A program made the translations under genes and the position numbers. The notes under the pieces were generated by a model. It ran no database searches. It saw nothing but the letters and a program-made list of their open reading frames with translations, and was not told where the DNA came from. A stretch of 64,000 nt of DNA. Origin: G965276765 sp965276765 (GTDB taxonomy: Bacteria; Actinomycetota; Acidimicrobiia; Acidimicrobiales; Palsa-688). Of the stretch, positions 1 to 7,215 are shown piece after piece; within the stretch, counting starts at the first letter, position 1, and every line of letters starts with the position of its first letter. Location of the stretch: NCBI GenBank assembly GCA_965276765.1, contig OZ255627.1, forward strand, positions 1,178,001 through 1,242,000. The letters are read 5' to 3'.

Positions 1-188
1 GCTCTGGCGAGCAGGATCCCCGTCTGCGCGTCGGGCGGTCGTACCACCACCCACCGCTTCGGCTTCCCACCGGTTGTCGTCGCCGCCGGCGAGTCCTCGA
101 CCAACTCGAAGCCGAGCGCGTCCACGAAAAAGGCGATGGCGGGGTCATAGTCATCGACGACGATGGCGGTCAGCTCCAGATGCGGCAT
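1..188 (-). CDS. VOC (glyoxalase-type) family protein, partial
   Basis: Only the N-terminal 62 residues are visible; the gene runs off the left edge. The start is the ATG at 188. The visible part opens with a beta strand and helix typical of the vicinal oxygen chelate fold: PHLELTAIVVDDYDPAIAFF, then DALGFELVEDS and a basic stretch leading to the strand RWVVVRPPD. VOC proteins bind a metal or small ligand and act as isomerases, dioxygenases or resistance proteins; nothing here tells which. It is divergent from the CDF-like gene that begins at 279, and the two share a short promoter region. Confidence 0.75.
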   Translation of the reverse strand, partial: MPHLELTAIVVDDYDPAIAFFVDALGFELVEDSPAATTTGGKPKRWVVVRPPDAQTGILLAR

Positions 189-278
189 GCACTGAAGCCT
201 GCCGCAGCTGACGGGTCGCCGCCCCGAGGTAGGCAGCGTCGTGGTCGAGTCGAGCCCCCGGTCTGGGACACTTGGGGC

Positions 279-875
279 GTGACGCTCCACGATCCCGGGA
301 GGACCCGGGGGCGCCTGTTGCGGCGGGGCCGACGGCTCGAGGTGGTCACCCTGGGCTGGAACGTCGTCGGGATCGTCGTGCTCGCCCTCGCCGCCATCGG
401 CGCCCGATCGGTGGCGCTGGCCGGCTTCGGTCTCGACAGCCTCATCGAGATCGGAGCGTCCACGGTCGTGCTGTGGGAGCTCGCCAATACCGCAGAGGAT
501 CGCCAGCGCCGAGCCCTGCGGCTGATCGGCGCGGCGTTCGTGGCCCTGGCCGTCTATCTGGCAGTGCAGAGCACGGTCGTGCTCGTCGCCGGCTACCACC
601 CCCGCCACAGTCTCCTCGGGATCGTGTGGACCGCCGTCACCGCGGCCCTCATGTTCGCGCTGGCCGCCGGCAAGGCTCGCACCGGTGCCGCCCTCGACAA
701 TCCCGTCCTGCGCACCGAGGGCCGGGTGACCGCCATCGACGGGATCCTGGCCACCGCGGTGCTGATCGGCCTCGTCCTCAACGCCGCCCTGGGTTGGTGG
801 TGGGCCGATCCCGCCGCCGGCTACGTCCTCGTGTACTACGGCGCAAGGGAGGCCCGGGCTGCGTTCGCTCACTGA
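279..875 (+). CDS. CDF-related cation transporter (TMEM163-like), 198 aa
   Basis: A compact membrane protein with about five to six hydrophobic segments and a basic N-terminus. The segment AGFGLDSLIEIGASTVVLWE resembles the second membrane helix of cation diffusion facilitators, with acidic residues D53 and E57 where CDF proteins carry metal ligands. A second acidic residue, D154, lies in the EGRVTAIDGIL helix. Family members move divalent metals out against protons. There is no cytoplasmic C-terminal domain. The reading frame is open upstream to 180, but GTG at 279 is the more likely start because the upstream residues are low-complexity basic sequence with no homology. A second CDF gene follows at 1020, so this looks like a metal-efflux pair. 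Metal specificity cannot be read. Confidence 0.8.
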   Translation: MTLHDPGRTRGRLLRRGRRLEVVTLGWNVVGIVVLALAAIGARSVALAGFGLDSLIEIGASTVVLWELANTAEDRQRRALRLIGAAFVALAVYLAVQSTVVLVAGYHPRHSLLGIVWTAVTAALMFALAAGKARTGAALDNPVLRTEGRVTAIDGILATAVLIGLVLNAALGWWWADPAAGYVLVYYGAREARAAFAH

Positions 876-886
876 GGGACCGCGAA

Positions 887-991
887 GAAACAACGCGCGC
901 GGCCGTAGGCCGCAAATGTGGTCGCACCAAGGTCTCATCGACAACGACCGCGCCCGTTGTTTCGTAGCGGGACCTGAGGCTGAGGTCCTGC
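887..991. other. Structured spacer between two CDF genes (long inverted repeat plus hairpins)
   Basis: The arm at 887-906 (GAAACAACGCGCGCGGCCGT) matches the reverse complement of 944-963 at 18 of 20 positions. A local hairpin, GCGGCC-gta-GGCCGC at 899-913, uses part of the same left arm, so the two foldings exclude one another. A third hairpin at 967-991 has a 9-bp stem around GGACCT/AGGTCC with a 7-nt loop and sits just ahead of the ATG at 1020. No U-tract follows, so this is not a plain intrinsic terminator. It could be an operator or a regulatory leader; function is inference. Confidence 0.6.
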
Positions 992-1019
992 GACGAAGCG
1001 ACCGAAGCGGCGGGCGGCG

Positions 1020-1643
1020 ATGAGCCGGGCCGCCCGCCTGAGGTTCGTGCTCGCCCTCAACCTCGTCCTCCTCGTCGGCCTGCTTGCCGTCGGGCTGTCC
1101 TCCCACTCGCTCGGGCTACTCGCCGAGGGCGCCGACTACCTCGCCGACGCCGCCGCCATCGGCCTCTCCCTCCTGGCCATCCGCCTCGCCGATCGCCCGC
1201 CGACGCCGAGGCGGCCCCATGGCTATCCGAGGGCGACGGCGCTCGCCGCCCTCGCCAACGGCGGCTGGCTCTTGATCCTCAGCCTGGCCGTCATCGCCGG
1301 CGCCATCGACCGGCTGGCGACTGGCGCTCGGGCCGTGGACGGTCTTGCCGTCCTGGTCGCAAGCGGCATCGCCGCCGCGGTCATGCTCGCGGGAGCGCTC
1401 GTGCTCGGTGCCGACCGGGATGGCGCCGACCTCAACCTCAGCGCCGTGCTCCTCGACACGGCCGCCGACGCCGCCACGGCGGCCGGCGTGGCCATCGCCG
1501 GCGCCGTCATCCTGGCGGCGGGTGGCCTGTACTGGCTCGATCCCGCCGTCGCCCTGGCCGTCTCGGCCATCGTGGCCTATCACGCCGTTCGCCTGCTCCA
1601 GCGGATCGGAAGGGTCCTGCGGTCGGCCCTGGGCAGAGTATGA
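1020..1643 (+). CDS. Cation diffusion facilitator transporter lacking the C-terminal domain
   Basis: A 207-aa CzcD/FieF-type efflux protein with six predicted membrane helices. The second helix has D39-x3-D43 in EGADYLADAAAIG and the fifth has D146-x3-D150 in LLDTAADAATAAG, so both halves of the transport site are Asp-Asp. Zinc-selective CDFs usually have His in at least one of these positions, so iron, manganese or another metal is possible. The loop RRPHGYPRATALAALAN matches the family's conserved YGYHRAE region. The usual cytoplasmic dimerisation domain is absent, since the protein ends just after helix six; such short CDFs are known. It lies 144 nt downstream of another CDF-like gene on the same strand. 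Confidence 0.88.
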   Translation: MSRAARLRFVLALNLVLLVGLLAVGLSSHSLGLLAEGADYLADAAAIGLSLLAIRLADRPPTPRRPHGYPRATALAALANGGWLLILSLAVIAGAIDRLATGARAVDGLAVLVASGIAAAVMLAGALVLGADRDGADLNLSAVLLDTAADAATAAGVAIAGAVILAAGGLYWLDPAVALAVSAIVAYHAVRLLQRIGRVLRSALGRV

Positions 1644-1729
1644 AATACCGGAAGGTGATTGGTCATACTCGGCCTCGTACCTTTAGCGTTCCTGCGGGCA
1701 TCGACCGAAGGCGAAGGCAGAAGGGGACC

Positions 1730-2655
1730 ATGAGGCATCACCGTCGACCACTGGCGCTTCTCGCCGGAACCGCAGCCGCCGCGGCGGCGAGTTTGGTCGT
1801 CGGGGTGGTCCCGTCCTCGGCGGCGAGCGCGGCCACGGCGCCGAGCGCAGCCACGCGGAAGCCGGCGACCGCAACGAGCCCATCCACCCTGCCGGCGAGC
1901 TACCGCTACAACACGCGATGGGATGGGACCTGGGGCGCCACCCCGCCCCCAGCGCCGCCGGCCAACACGCCACCGCAGGTCGCCGCGCCCTCACCGGCCG
2001 GGCCGCTGGCCCTGCGGTCACCGTGGGCGAACCAAGGGGCCTTGACGTCAGCAGCTACCAGGGGAACGTCAGGTGGGAGCGGGTCAAGGCGCACGGAGCC
2101 TCATTCGCCTACGTCAAGGCCACCCAGAGCACCGATTACGTCAACCCGTACTTCTCCCAGCAGTACAACGGGGCCTACGACGCCGGCCTCGTCAGGGGCG
2201 CGTACACCTTCGCCACGCCCAACACGAGCACCGGCGCGGCGCAGGCCAACTACTTCGTCAGTCACGGCGGCGGCTGGTCGGCCGACGGCAAGACCCTGCC
2301 GGGCATGCTCGACATCGAGTACAACCCGTACGGGCGCGAGTGCTACGGGCTCACGCCGAGCGCCATGGTGCGGTGGATCAAGTCCTTCAGCAACGAGTAC
2401 CAGGCGCTGACCCGCCGCTGGCCGGTCATCTACTCCACGACCCAGTGGTGGAGCACGTGCACGGGCAACCGAGGGAACTTCTCGTCGACGAACCCGCTGA
2501 TGATCGCCAACTACTCGGCCAGCCCCTACCCGTTGGCCTACGCTTGGCAGATCTGGACCATCTGGCAGTACAACGACTCCGGCACCTTCCCCGGGGATCA
2601 AGACAGGTTCAACGGTCCGCTGAGCGGGCTGCGAAGGCTCGCCTCCGACACCTGA
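1730..2655 (+). CDS. Secreted GH25 muramidase (lysozyme), apparent frameshift
   Basis: The signal peptide starts at ATG 1730 after GAAGGGGACC: a basic N-terminus, an Ala/Leu core and an SSAASA-like cleavage region, followed by a Pro/Ala linker. The catalytic domain lies in the neighbouring frame, from GLDVSSYQG through the acidic motif LDIEYNP to IWQYNDSG, closely resembling Streptomyces cellosyl-type lysozymes that cleave the MurNAc-GlcNAc bond of peptidoglycan. The two parts are out of frame by one base. Adding one G to the G4 run at 2036-2039 gives ANQGGLDVSSYQG, exactly what an intact protein should read. I therefore think one gene is present and the frameshift is either a homopolymer error or a very recent mutation. 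Confidence 0.82.
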
Positions 2656-2669
2656 GTCGGGCAGCCCCG

Positions 2670-4526
2670 GTGTCCGGATGGCGGCCCGATGCGAGCCGGC
2701 CGCTCGACTCGGCCGTCGCCGCTCACGCCTTCGCCCGGCGCACGCTCACATCGCTGGTCGTGATCGGCGTGTACGCCGTGGGCGTGTGGGTGCTCTTCCA
2801 GCCCCTCGGGCTTCTCGACGCCTCCCGGATACCCGCCGAGGCCGCCTCGCGCTGCGGGTGCGGCGACAACGGCCAGCAGATGTGGATGCTTGCCGTCGTC
2901 CACGCCCGGCTGGTGGCCGGCCACCTACCGTTTTTCACCAGGGCCGTCAACTACCCGGCCGGGGTCAACCTGCTCGACAGTGCCAGCTTCCCTCTGCTCG
3001 GCACCCTGATGGCGCCAGTCACGGCCGGCTACGGTCCCGCCGCCGCCCTCGGCCTTTTGGTGCGGCTTGGGGTCCTCGCCTCGGCCGCCTCGTGCTACTT
3101 CGTCATCCGCCGGCTGGGCGTGCGCCCCTTCGCCGCCGCCATCGGCGGAGCGCTGTACGGCTTCTCCCCTTACATGGTCAGGGAATCGGGGGCCCACGTG
3201 TTCCTCGTCTTCGTTCCCCTCCCGCCGATCATCCTGCTGATCGTGTTCCGCCGGGTGGTCGGGGACGTCGGCCGGCCCTTCCGAGGCGGCCTACTGATCG
3301 GCGCGCTCGCCGTGCTCCAGGGGCTCATCTCGATCGAGACCCTGACGGCCACGGCCACGCTCGTCGTCACCGTGCTCGTCGTGGTCGGTGTGGGCCGGTT
3401 GGTGCGCCGGCGGCCGGTCCTGCCATCGCTGGCGGTGATCGCCCGTCTCGCCTTCGGGGCCGCGGTCGTCGCCATTCCCCTGCTGGCCTTTCCTGTCTGG
3501 TACCTCCTGGCCGGCCCCCAGCACATCGTCGGTGCGCCATCGCCCCCCGGCGCCTTTGCCGTCTCTCCCCTCGCCACGGTGCTGCCGGGGGGCGGCGGCG
3601 TGGTCGCCGGCCTGTGGTCGGGCTGGCGGTTGGCACCGGTCGGTTTCACGACCGACATCGCCTTCGTCGGGATCCCGTTGCTCGTCGTCGTGGTGTGGAT
3701 CGTGGGCCGGCTGCACCGATGCCCGGTGGTCGGGCCGGTCGCCGTCCTCGGCCTGGTGGCGTGGGTCGCGGCGCTCGGGACGCACCTGACGATCGGCGGC
3801 GCTACGGCAGTTCCCCTGCCGTTCGACCTTCTCGTCCACGTGCCGCTGCTTCGCAACATGATCACCAACCGCTTCGCCCTCTACGTCGACCTTTCCCTCG
3901 CGGTGTTGGTGGCCATCGGTTTCGACCGGCTGGCGGCCCGGGCCGCCGACGGCCGGGTTCCGACGGCGCTGCTCGGCGGGGTCGGCGTCCTCGCCAGCGT
4001 GGCGCTCGTGCTGCCGACCTCGACCGTCCCCGTCGCCGGCATCGCCGGGAGCCAGGTCGTCGCCTCCTCCTCGGGCCGGCGCGCCATCCCCGCAGGAGCC
4101 GTCGTCCTCGGCTATCCCTATCCCCGCTACACAAAAGAGGAGGCGATGCTCTGGCAGGCCGAGGCCGGCGTCCGCTTCGACCTCATCGGTGGCTACGCCG
4201 AACGCCCCCTCCACCGCGCCCAGACGGCCGTGTTCCCGGGGATCGGCGTCGTTCGCTCCGTCCCCGGCGAGGGGACCAAGTCGCCCGCCCCGCTCGAGCC
4301 CCGCGCCATCTCCGCACTGCTGTTGCATCTCGGGCCCGTCGGGCCCCGCACGGTCGCGAGCGCCGCAGCCCAACTGCCGACCTTCGCCCGGCGCCATCAC
4401 GTCTCGGTCGCCGTCGTGGACACCTCCGTGGCGGGCGAAGCGCCCGTGGTCGAGGCCTTCGACCGGGCCTTCGGTCATTCGACCCGAGTCGGCTCGCTGC
4501 GCATCTGGTCGACCGCTTCGGGCTGA
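2670..4526 (+). CDS. Polytopic GT-C-like membrane protein, 618 aa
   Basis: About ten to twelve hydrophobic segments and a soluble C-terminal part of roughly 170 residues. The first extracytoplasmic loop holds CGCGDNGQQMW followed by VNYPAGVNLLDSASFPLLG, the pattern of bacterial GT-C membrane glycosyltransferases, where an Asp in this loop is catalytic and a polyprenyl-phosphate sugar is the donor. GTG 2670 is chosen because it starts just before the first hydrophobic segment and 14 nt after the muramidase stop; the open frame extends further upstream without homology. Acceptor and sugar are unknown. A related but distinct protein lies at 32005. Confidence 0.7.
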   Translation: MSGWRPDASRPLDSAVAAHAFARRTLTSLVVIGVYAVGVWVLFQPLGLLDASRIPAEAASRCGCGDNGQQMWMLAVVHARLVAGHLPFFTRAVNYPAGVNLLDSASFPLLGTLMAPVTAGYGPAAALGLLVRLGVLASAASCYFVIRRLGVRPFAAAIGGALYGFSPYMVRESGAHVFLVFVPLPPIILLIVFRRVVGDVGRPFRGGLLIGALAVLQGLISIETLTATATLVVTVLVVVGVGRLVRRRPVLPSLAVIARLAFGAAVVAIPLLAFPVWYLLAGPQHIVGAPSPPGAFAVSPLATVLPGGGGVVAGLWSGWRLAPVGFTTDIAFVGIPLLVVVVWIVGRLHRCPVVGPVAVLGLVAWVAALGTHLTIGGATAVPLPFDLLVHVPLLRNMITNRFALYVDLSLAVLVAIGFDRLAARAADGRVPTALLGGVGVLASVALVLPTSTVPVAGIAGSQVVASSSGRRAIPAGAVVLGYPYPRYTKEEAMLWQAEAGVRFDLIGGYAERPLHRAQTAVFPGIGVVRSVPGEGTKSPAPLEPRAISALLLHLGPVGPRTVASAAAQLPTFARRHHVSVAVVDTSVAGEAPVVEAFDRAFGHSTRVGSLRIWSTASG

Positions 4527-4546
4527 CCGGCGCAGGCCCGACGGCC

Positions 4547-4624
4547 CGGTCCGGCCGGCCCGGTCCGGCCGGCCCAGCCGGACCGGCGCACCCCGCCGAC
4601 CAAAGCACACCCCGCCGACCAAAG
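4547..4624. repeat. Two adjacent short tandem duplications after a stop codon
   Basis: CGGTCCGGCCGGCC (14 nt) occurs twice at 4547-4574, and CACCCCGCCGACCAAAG recurs with a 19-nt period at 4589-4624. Both lie just downstream of the GT-C gene stop at 4526. They fit the window-wide pattern of short duplications near gene ends. Confidence 0.85.
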
Positions 4625-4653
4625 CGCGCCGAGCGTCGCTACGCTGCCTCGCT

Positions 4654-4866
4654 ATGCGCGGGGCGGGCTCGACCGATGGCGAACACAGGATCGACGTCCC
4701 GCTCCCCGACCCCCGCCATCCGACCCGCAAGGTCGTGGCCGTGTGCCTCTGCGGCTGGCGCTCCGAGCGCCTCACTGCGCACTGGGCCCGCAAGCAGGGC
4801 AACCACCACGTCGATGGGCTCACGCCGGGACCGTCGCCCGATGACGGGCGCCCCCCTAGGGCCTAG
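4654..4866 (+). CDS. Small conserved-looking protein, 70 aa, unknown function
   Basis: The ATG at 4654 opens a frame with a plausible core, EHRIDVPLPDPRHPTRKVVA followed by VCLCGWRSERL, and a polar tail. The C-x-C-G-W element and the following basic helix resemble small actinobacterial zinc- or nucleic-acid-associated proteins, but I do not recognise a family. There is no clear Shine-Dalgarno sequence. It could be spurious; the absence of any better frame over this stretch and the non-random residue pattern are the reasons for listing it. Confidence 0.42.
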   Translation: MRGAGSTDGEHRIDVPLPDPRHPTRKVVAVCLCGWRSERLTAHWARKQGNHHVDGLTPGPSPDDGRPPRA

Positions 4867-4888
4867 CTCCCGGGGCTGCGGACACCCC

Positions 4889-5041
4889 TCACCGCGCCGC
4901 CGGGCCCTCGACCCACGGGCCGGCGTCGGCGGGGTGCTCGGGGGGCGAATCGACCACGACGAGCTCGGTCACGCCCACATCGGCCAGTCCGGCGACGTCC
5001 TCGGGCCGGCCGGCGGCCAGGGCGACGGCCACCTCGACGGT
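4889..5041 (-). pseudogene. C-terminal remnant of an LLM-class F420-dependent oxidoreductase
   Basis: About 49 codons on the minus strand, ending at a TGA at 4889, read VEVAVALAAGRPEDVAGLAD then VGVTELVVVDSPPE. This is the usual C-terminal end of luciferase-like F420-dependent oxidoreductases. Upstream the frame degenerates into a His/Arg repeat encoded by a hexanucleotide microsatellite (5061-5084), and no N-terminal barrel is found. I read it as a truncated leftover. Confidence 0.45.
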
Positions 5042-5060
5042 ACCGGGACGGCGCCGGCGC

Positions 5061-5084
5061 CGATGGCGATGGCGATGGCGATGG
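5061..5084. repeat. Hexanucleotide microsatellite (CGATGG)x4
   Basis: Four perfect copies of CGATGG lie exactly where the LLM-oxidoreductase remnant loses similarity. Replication slippage may have contributed to the decay. Confidence 0.9.
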
Positions 5085-5094
5085 AGTCCGGACC

Positions 5095-5733
5095 TCACTC
5101 GGTCGTGCGGGCCAGCCGGCGCAGCTGCTGGTCCCTGGCGCCGAGATCCCGGTCCTGGTGGCGCTGCGCCAGCCGGTCGGCGACGAGCATCCTCCACTCG
5201 ACGGGCTTCTGGTCGTCGAACTTGAACTTGGCCGTGACCTCGACGATGTGGAGCCGCAGGGCCCTGATCGCAGGGAGCAGCTTCGAGTAGGGCGGCTCTT
5301 CGGTCGAGACGGAGGAGAAATCCCCCGCCGGCTGGAAGTGCGTCAGCTGACGGCGGAGGACATCGGCCTTCTCCGTCGGGTCGTCGATGATCTCGGCGTC
5401 GCAGCGGAGTTGCACGGTGGCGTAGTAACTGGTCGGCACCCCGTCACGGGCCGGGGTGCCGGCCGGCGCCCGCCACGTCGTCGGGACGTAGGCGTAGTCG
5501 TCGAGGACGCTCAGCACGACCCGGGGGTTGGCGTCGATGACCTTCCAGAGCGGGTTGGGCCGGGCCAGGTGGAGCAGGACCCGCCGGTCGCCGTCGAGGA
5601 TGAAGTGCGCAGGCACGACGGTCGGCCATCCGTCCGTGCCCCCGGCGATCACCTGACCGAAGTCGTGGCCGTCGCGGAGCCAGGTGAGCCATTCGTCGTC
5701 GTCGATCGCCTGGTCCCAGGGGTGCACGAGCAT
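5095..5733 (-). CDS. FMN-binding split-barrel protein (PaiB-like)
   Basis: A 212-aa protein starting at ATG 5733. Its N-terminal half has the flavin split-barrel pattern of the PaiB / FMN-binding negative regulator family: an opening tryptophan helix, GGTDGWPTVVPAHFILDGD and HLARPNPLWKVIDANPRVVL. The central part carries SYYATVQLRCDAEIIDDPTE, typical of the second strand set. Family members bind FMN; some repress protease and sporulation genes in Bacillus, while actinobacterial members are mostly uncharacterised. Its C-terminal end abuts the LLM-oxidoreductase remnant. The open frame extends upstream to 6174 but only as antisense to the holin-like gene. Confidence 0.78.
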   Translation of the reverse strand: MLVHPWDQAIDDDEWLTWLRDGHDFGQVIAGGTDGWPTVVPAHFILDGDRRVLLHLARPNPLWKVIDANPRVVLSVLDDYAYVPTTWRAPAGTPARDGVPTSYYATVQLRCDAEIIDDPTEKADVLRRQLTHFQPAGDFSSVSTEEPPYSKLLPAIRALRLHIVEVTAKFKFDDQKPVEWRMLVADRLAQRHQDRDLGARDQQLRRLARTTE

Positions 5734-5805
5734 GCCCGCCACGGTACGGCGCGGCGTCGGAGCCCGCGCTACCCTGCAGCCACCGACGCCGAGGAGCCGC
5801 CGCCG

Positions 5806-6180
5806 ATGATCCTTCGTGTGCTGATCCGATTGGTGCTCTTGGCCGTGATCATCGGGATCGTCGCCGACATCGTGCCCGGCATCACCGTCCACGGCGGCTT
5901 CGTCGATCGGCTGTGGGTGGCCGCACTGTTCTCGGTGATCAACGCCATCCTCGGCCCGCTGTTCCGGTTGATCAGCCTGCCGGTCATCATCTTGAGCCTC
6001 GGGCTCTTCCTGCTCGTGATCAACGCTGCGCTGCTCGCCATCACCGCCGCCCTCTCGAGCCACCTCGACGTCAACAGCTTCGGCGCCGCCGTGCTCGGCG
6101 GCCTGCTGATCGCCCTGTTCAGCTGGCTGGCCGAGCTCCTCGTCCCCCTGCGGCATCGGAAGCCCTCGCCGCAACGCTGA
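5806..6180 (+). CDS. YvlD/phage-holin-family-4 type small membrane protein
   Basis: A 124-aa protein made of about four hydrophobic helices: MILRVLIRLVLLAVIIGIVA, a segment around LWVAALFSVINAILGPLFRL, VIILSLGLFLLVINAALLAI, and AAVLGGLLIALFSWLAELLV. Spacing and the VNAILGPL and LINAALL elements match the YvlD (holin superfamily IV) group, which are chromosomal membrane proteins in many actinobacteria and not evidence of a phage. The start is supported by GAGGAG 10 nt upstream of ATG 5806. Confidence 0.85.
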   Translation: MILRVLIRLVLLAVIIGIVADIVPGITVHGGFVDRLWVAALFSVINAILGPLFRLISLPVIILSLGLFLLVINAALLAITAALSSHLDVNSFGAAVLGGLLIALFSWLAELLVPLRHRKPSPQR

Positions 6181-6204
6181 GCCCTGTCGGGCTGCGACCC
6201 ATCC

Positions 6205-6605
6205 TCAGGCGTCGCGACGGCGGGCGAGGACGAGGCTGATGGCGAGGGCGACGGCTGCGTACACGGCGAAGGCGGCGAGGCCGAGCCAGGGCGGAAGGGT
6301 GGAGGTGTCTTTCCCCGTGGTGAAGATGGCCTGCCCGGCGTTGCCGGGCAGAAACTTGACGGCCGTGTCCTGGATCGACGTGGGCAGGGCAACGACAAGC
6401 GCAGGGAGCACCAGGATCAGCCCGAAGAGGGCGGCGATGGCGCCGGTGCTGCGGCGGATGAGGGTGCCGAGGCCGACGCCCATGATGCCGAGGAGGGGCG
6501 AAGTCGAGGCCCGCGCCGGGGTGGCGCCGCAGCATCGCAAGCGCGGCGCCGCCCGGCGAGGACAACCCCACCGCATCGGTCCGCTCCTCGTTCACGCCCT
6601 CTGAC
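6205..6605 (-). pseudogene. Truncated, frameshifted ABC-2 type permease remnant
   Basis: Minus-strand codons encode LLGIMGVGLGTLIRRSTGAI, then a second membrane helix, SSIQDTAVKFLPGNAGQAIF and a final helix ending LARRRDA, the C-terminal part of Streptomyces-type ABC-2 permeases. Immediately upstream the family pattern continues (LSSPG, then PGAGLDFA) one frame away; removing one C from the C4 run in TTCGCCCCTC joins them. The first 150 or so residues expected for this family are missing and no ATPase gene is nearby, so the gene is 5'-truncated whatever the cause of the frameshift. Confidence 0.7.
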
Positions 6606-6711
6606 TGACACCGCAAGGGACGCACGGATAGGGGCGCCTCGAAAGAACGGGCCGGAAGGGAATCTTACTCGGCTCCGTCGGAGTTGGCAGGGGCCAGGCG
6701 ATGATAGGGAT

Positions 6712-7215
6712 GTGACGGCCGTTCCTGCTCGACCCGACGTCACGCTGCTGGCGTTGTACGACCGGGCCCTCCCCCAGGTCTACGGCTACCTGATGGGGCG
6801 CTGCGGCGACCGGGCGGTCGCCGAGGACCTCACATCCGAGACGTTCCTTGCCGTGGCCGCCGCCTCGAAGGAGGCGCCGCCGACCGTCGGCTGGCTGATC
6901 GGGGTGGCCCGCCACAAGCTCGTGGACCACTGGCGTTGGCAGGCTCGCCAGGAGCGGCTGCTTCACTCGATCGAGGGATCGTCGGTCGAGGTCGACGACC
7001 CTTGGGATGTCGAGCTGGACCGCTGGCGGGCCCGTGAGGTGCTCGGCCGCCTCGCTCCTCCCCATCGCGCCGCGCTGACCCTGCGCTACCTCGACGGCCT
7101 CAGCGTGCCCGAGGCCGCCGTCATCCTCGACCGCAGCGTGGCCGCCACCGAGGCCCTGCTCGTCAGGGCCCGCAGGGAGTTCCGTCACGTCTACGAGGGG
7201 AGCGGCAATGGCTGA
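6712..7215 (+). CDS. ECF-family RNA polymerase sigma factor
   Basis: A 167-aa protein with a sigma-2 region (LYDRALPQVYGYLMGRCGDR followed by VAEDLTSETFLAVA) at about residues 15-50 and a sigma-4 helix-turn-helix (LAPPHRAALTLRYLDGLSVP then EAAVILDRSVAATEALLVRA) at about 110-155. The start is GTG 6712. There is no sigma-1 or sigma-3 region, as expected for ECF factors that switch on small regulons. It overlaps the next gene by 8 nt, so the two are translationally coupled. The partner is a VOC-domain protein rather than a classic membrane anti-sigma factor. Confidence 0.9.
   Translation: MTAVPARPDVTLLALYDRALPQVYGYLMGRCGDRAVAEDLTSETFLAVAAASKEAPPTVGWLIGVARHKLVDHWRWQARQERLLHSIEGSSVEVDDPWDVELDRWRAREVLGRLAPPHRAALTLRYLDGLSVPEAAVILDRSVAATEALLVRARREFRHVYEGSGNG

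Noticed and set aside
3291..4823. A 510-codon minus-strand frame antisense to the GT-C membrane protein
   Set aside because: Low-complexity Asp/Arg/Gly translation with no domains; typical GC-rich shadow.
5806..6180. Prophage signal from a holin-type protein
   Set aside because: YvlD-type proteins are chromosomal in actinobacteria and no other phage gene is present.
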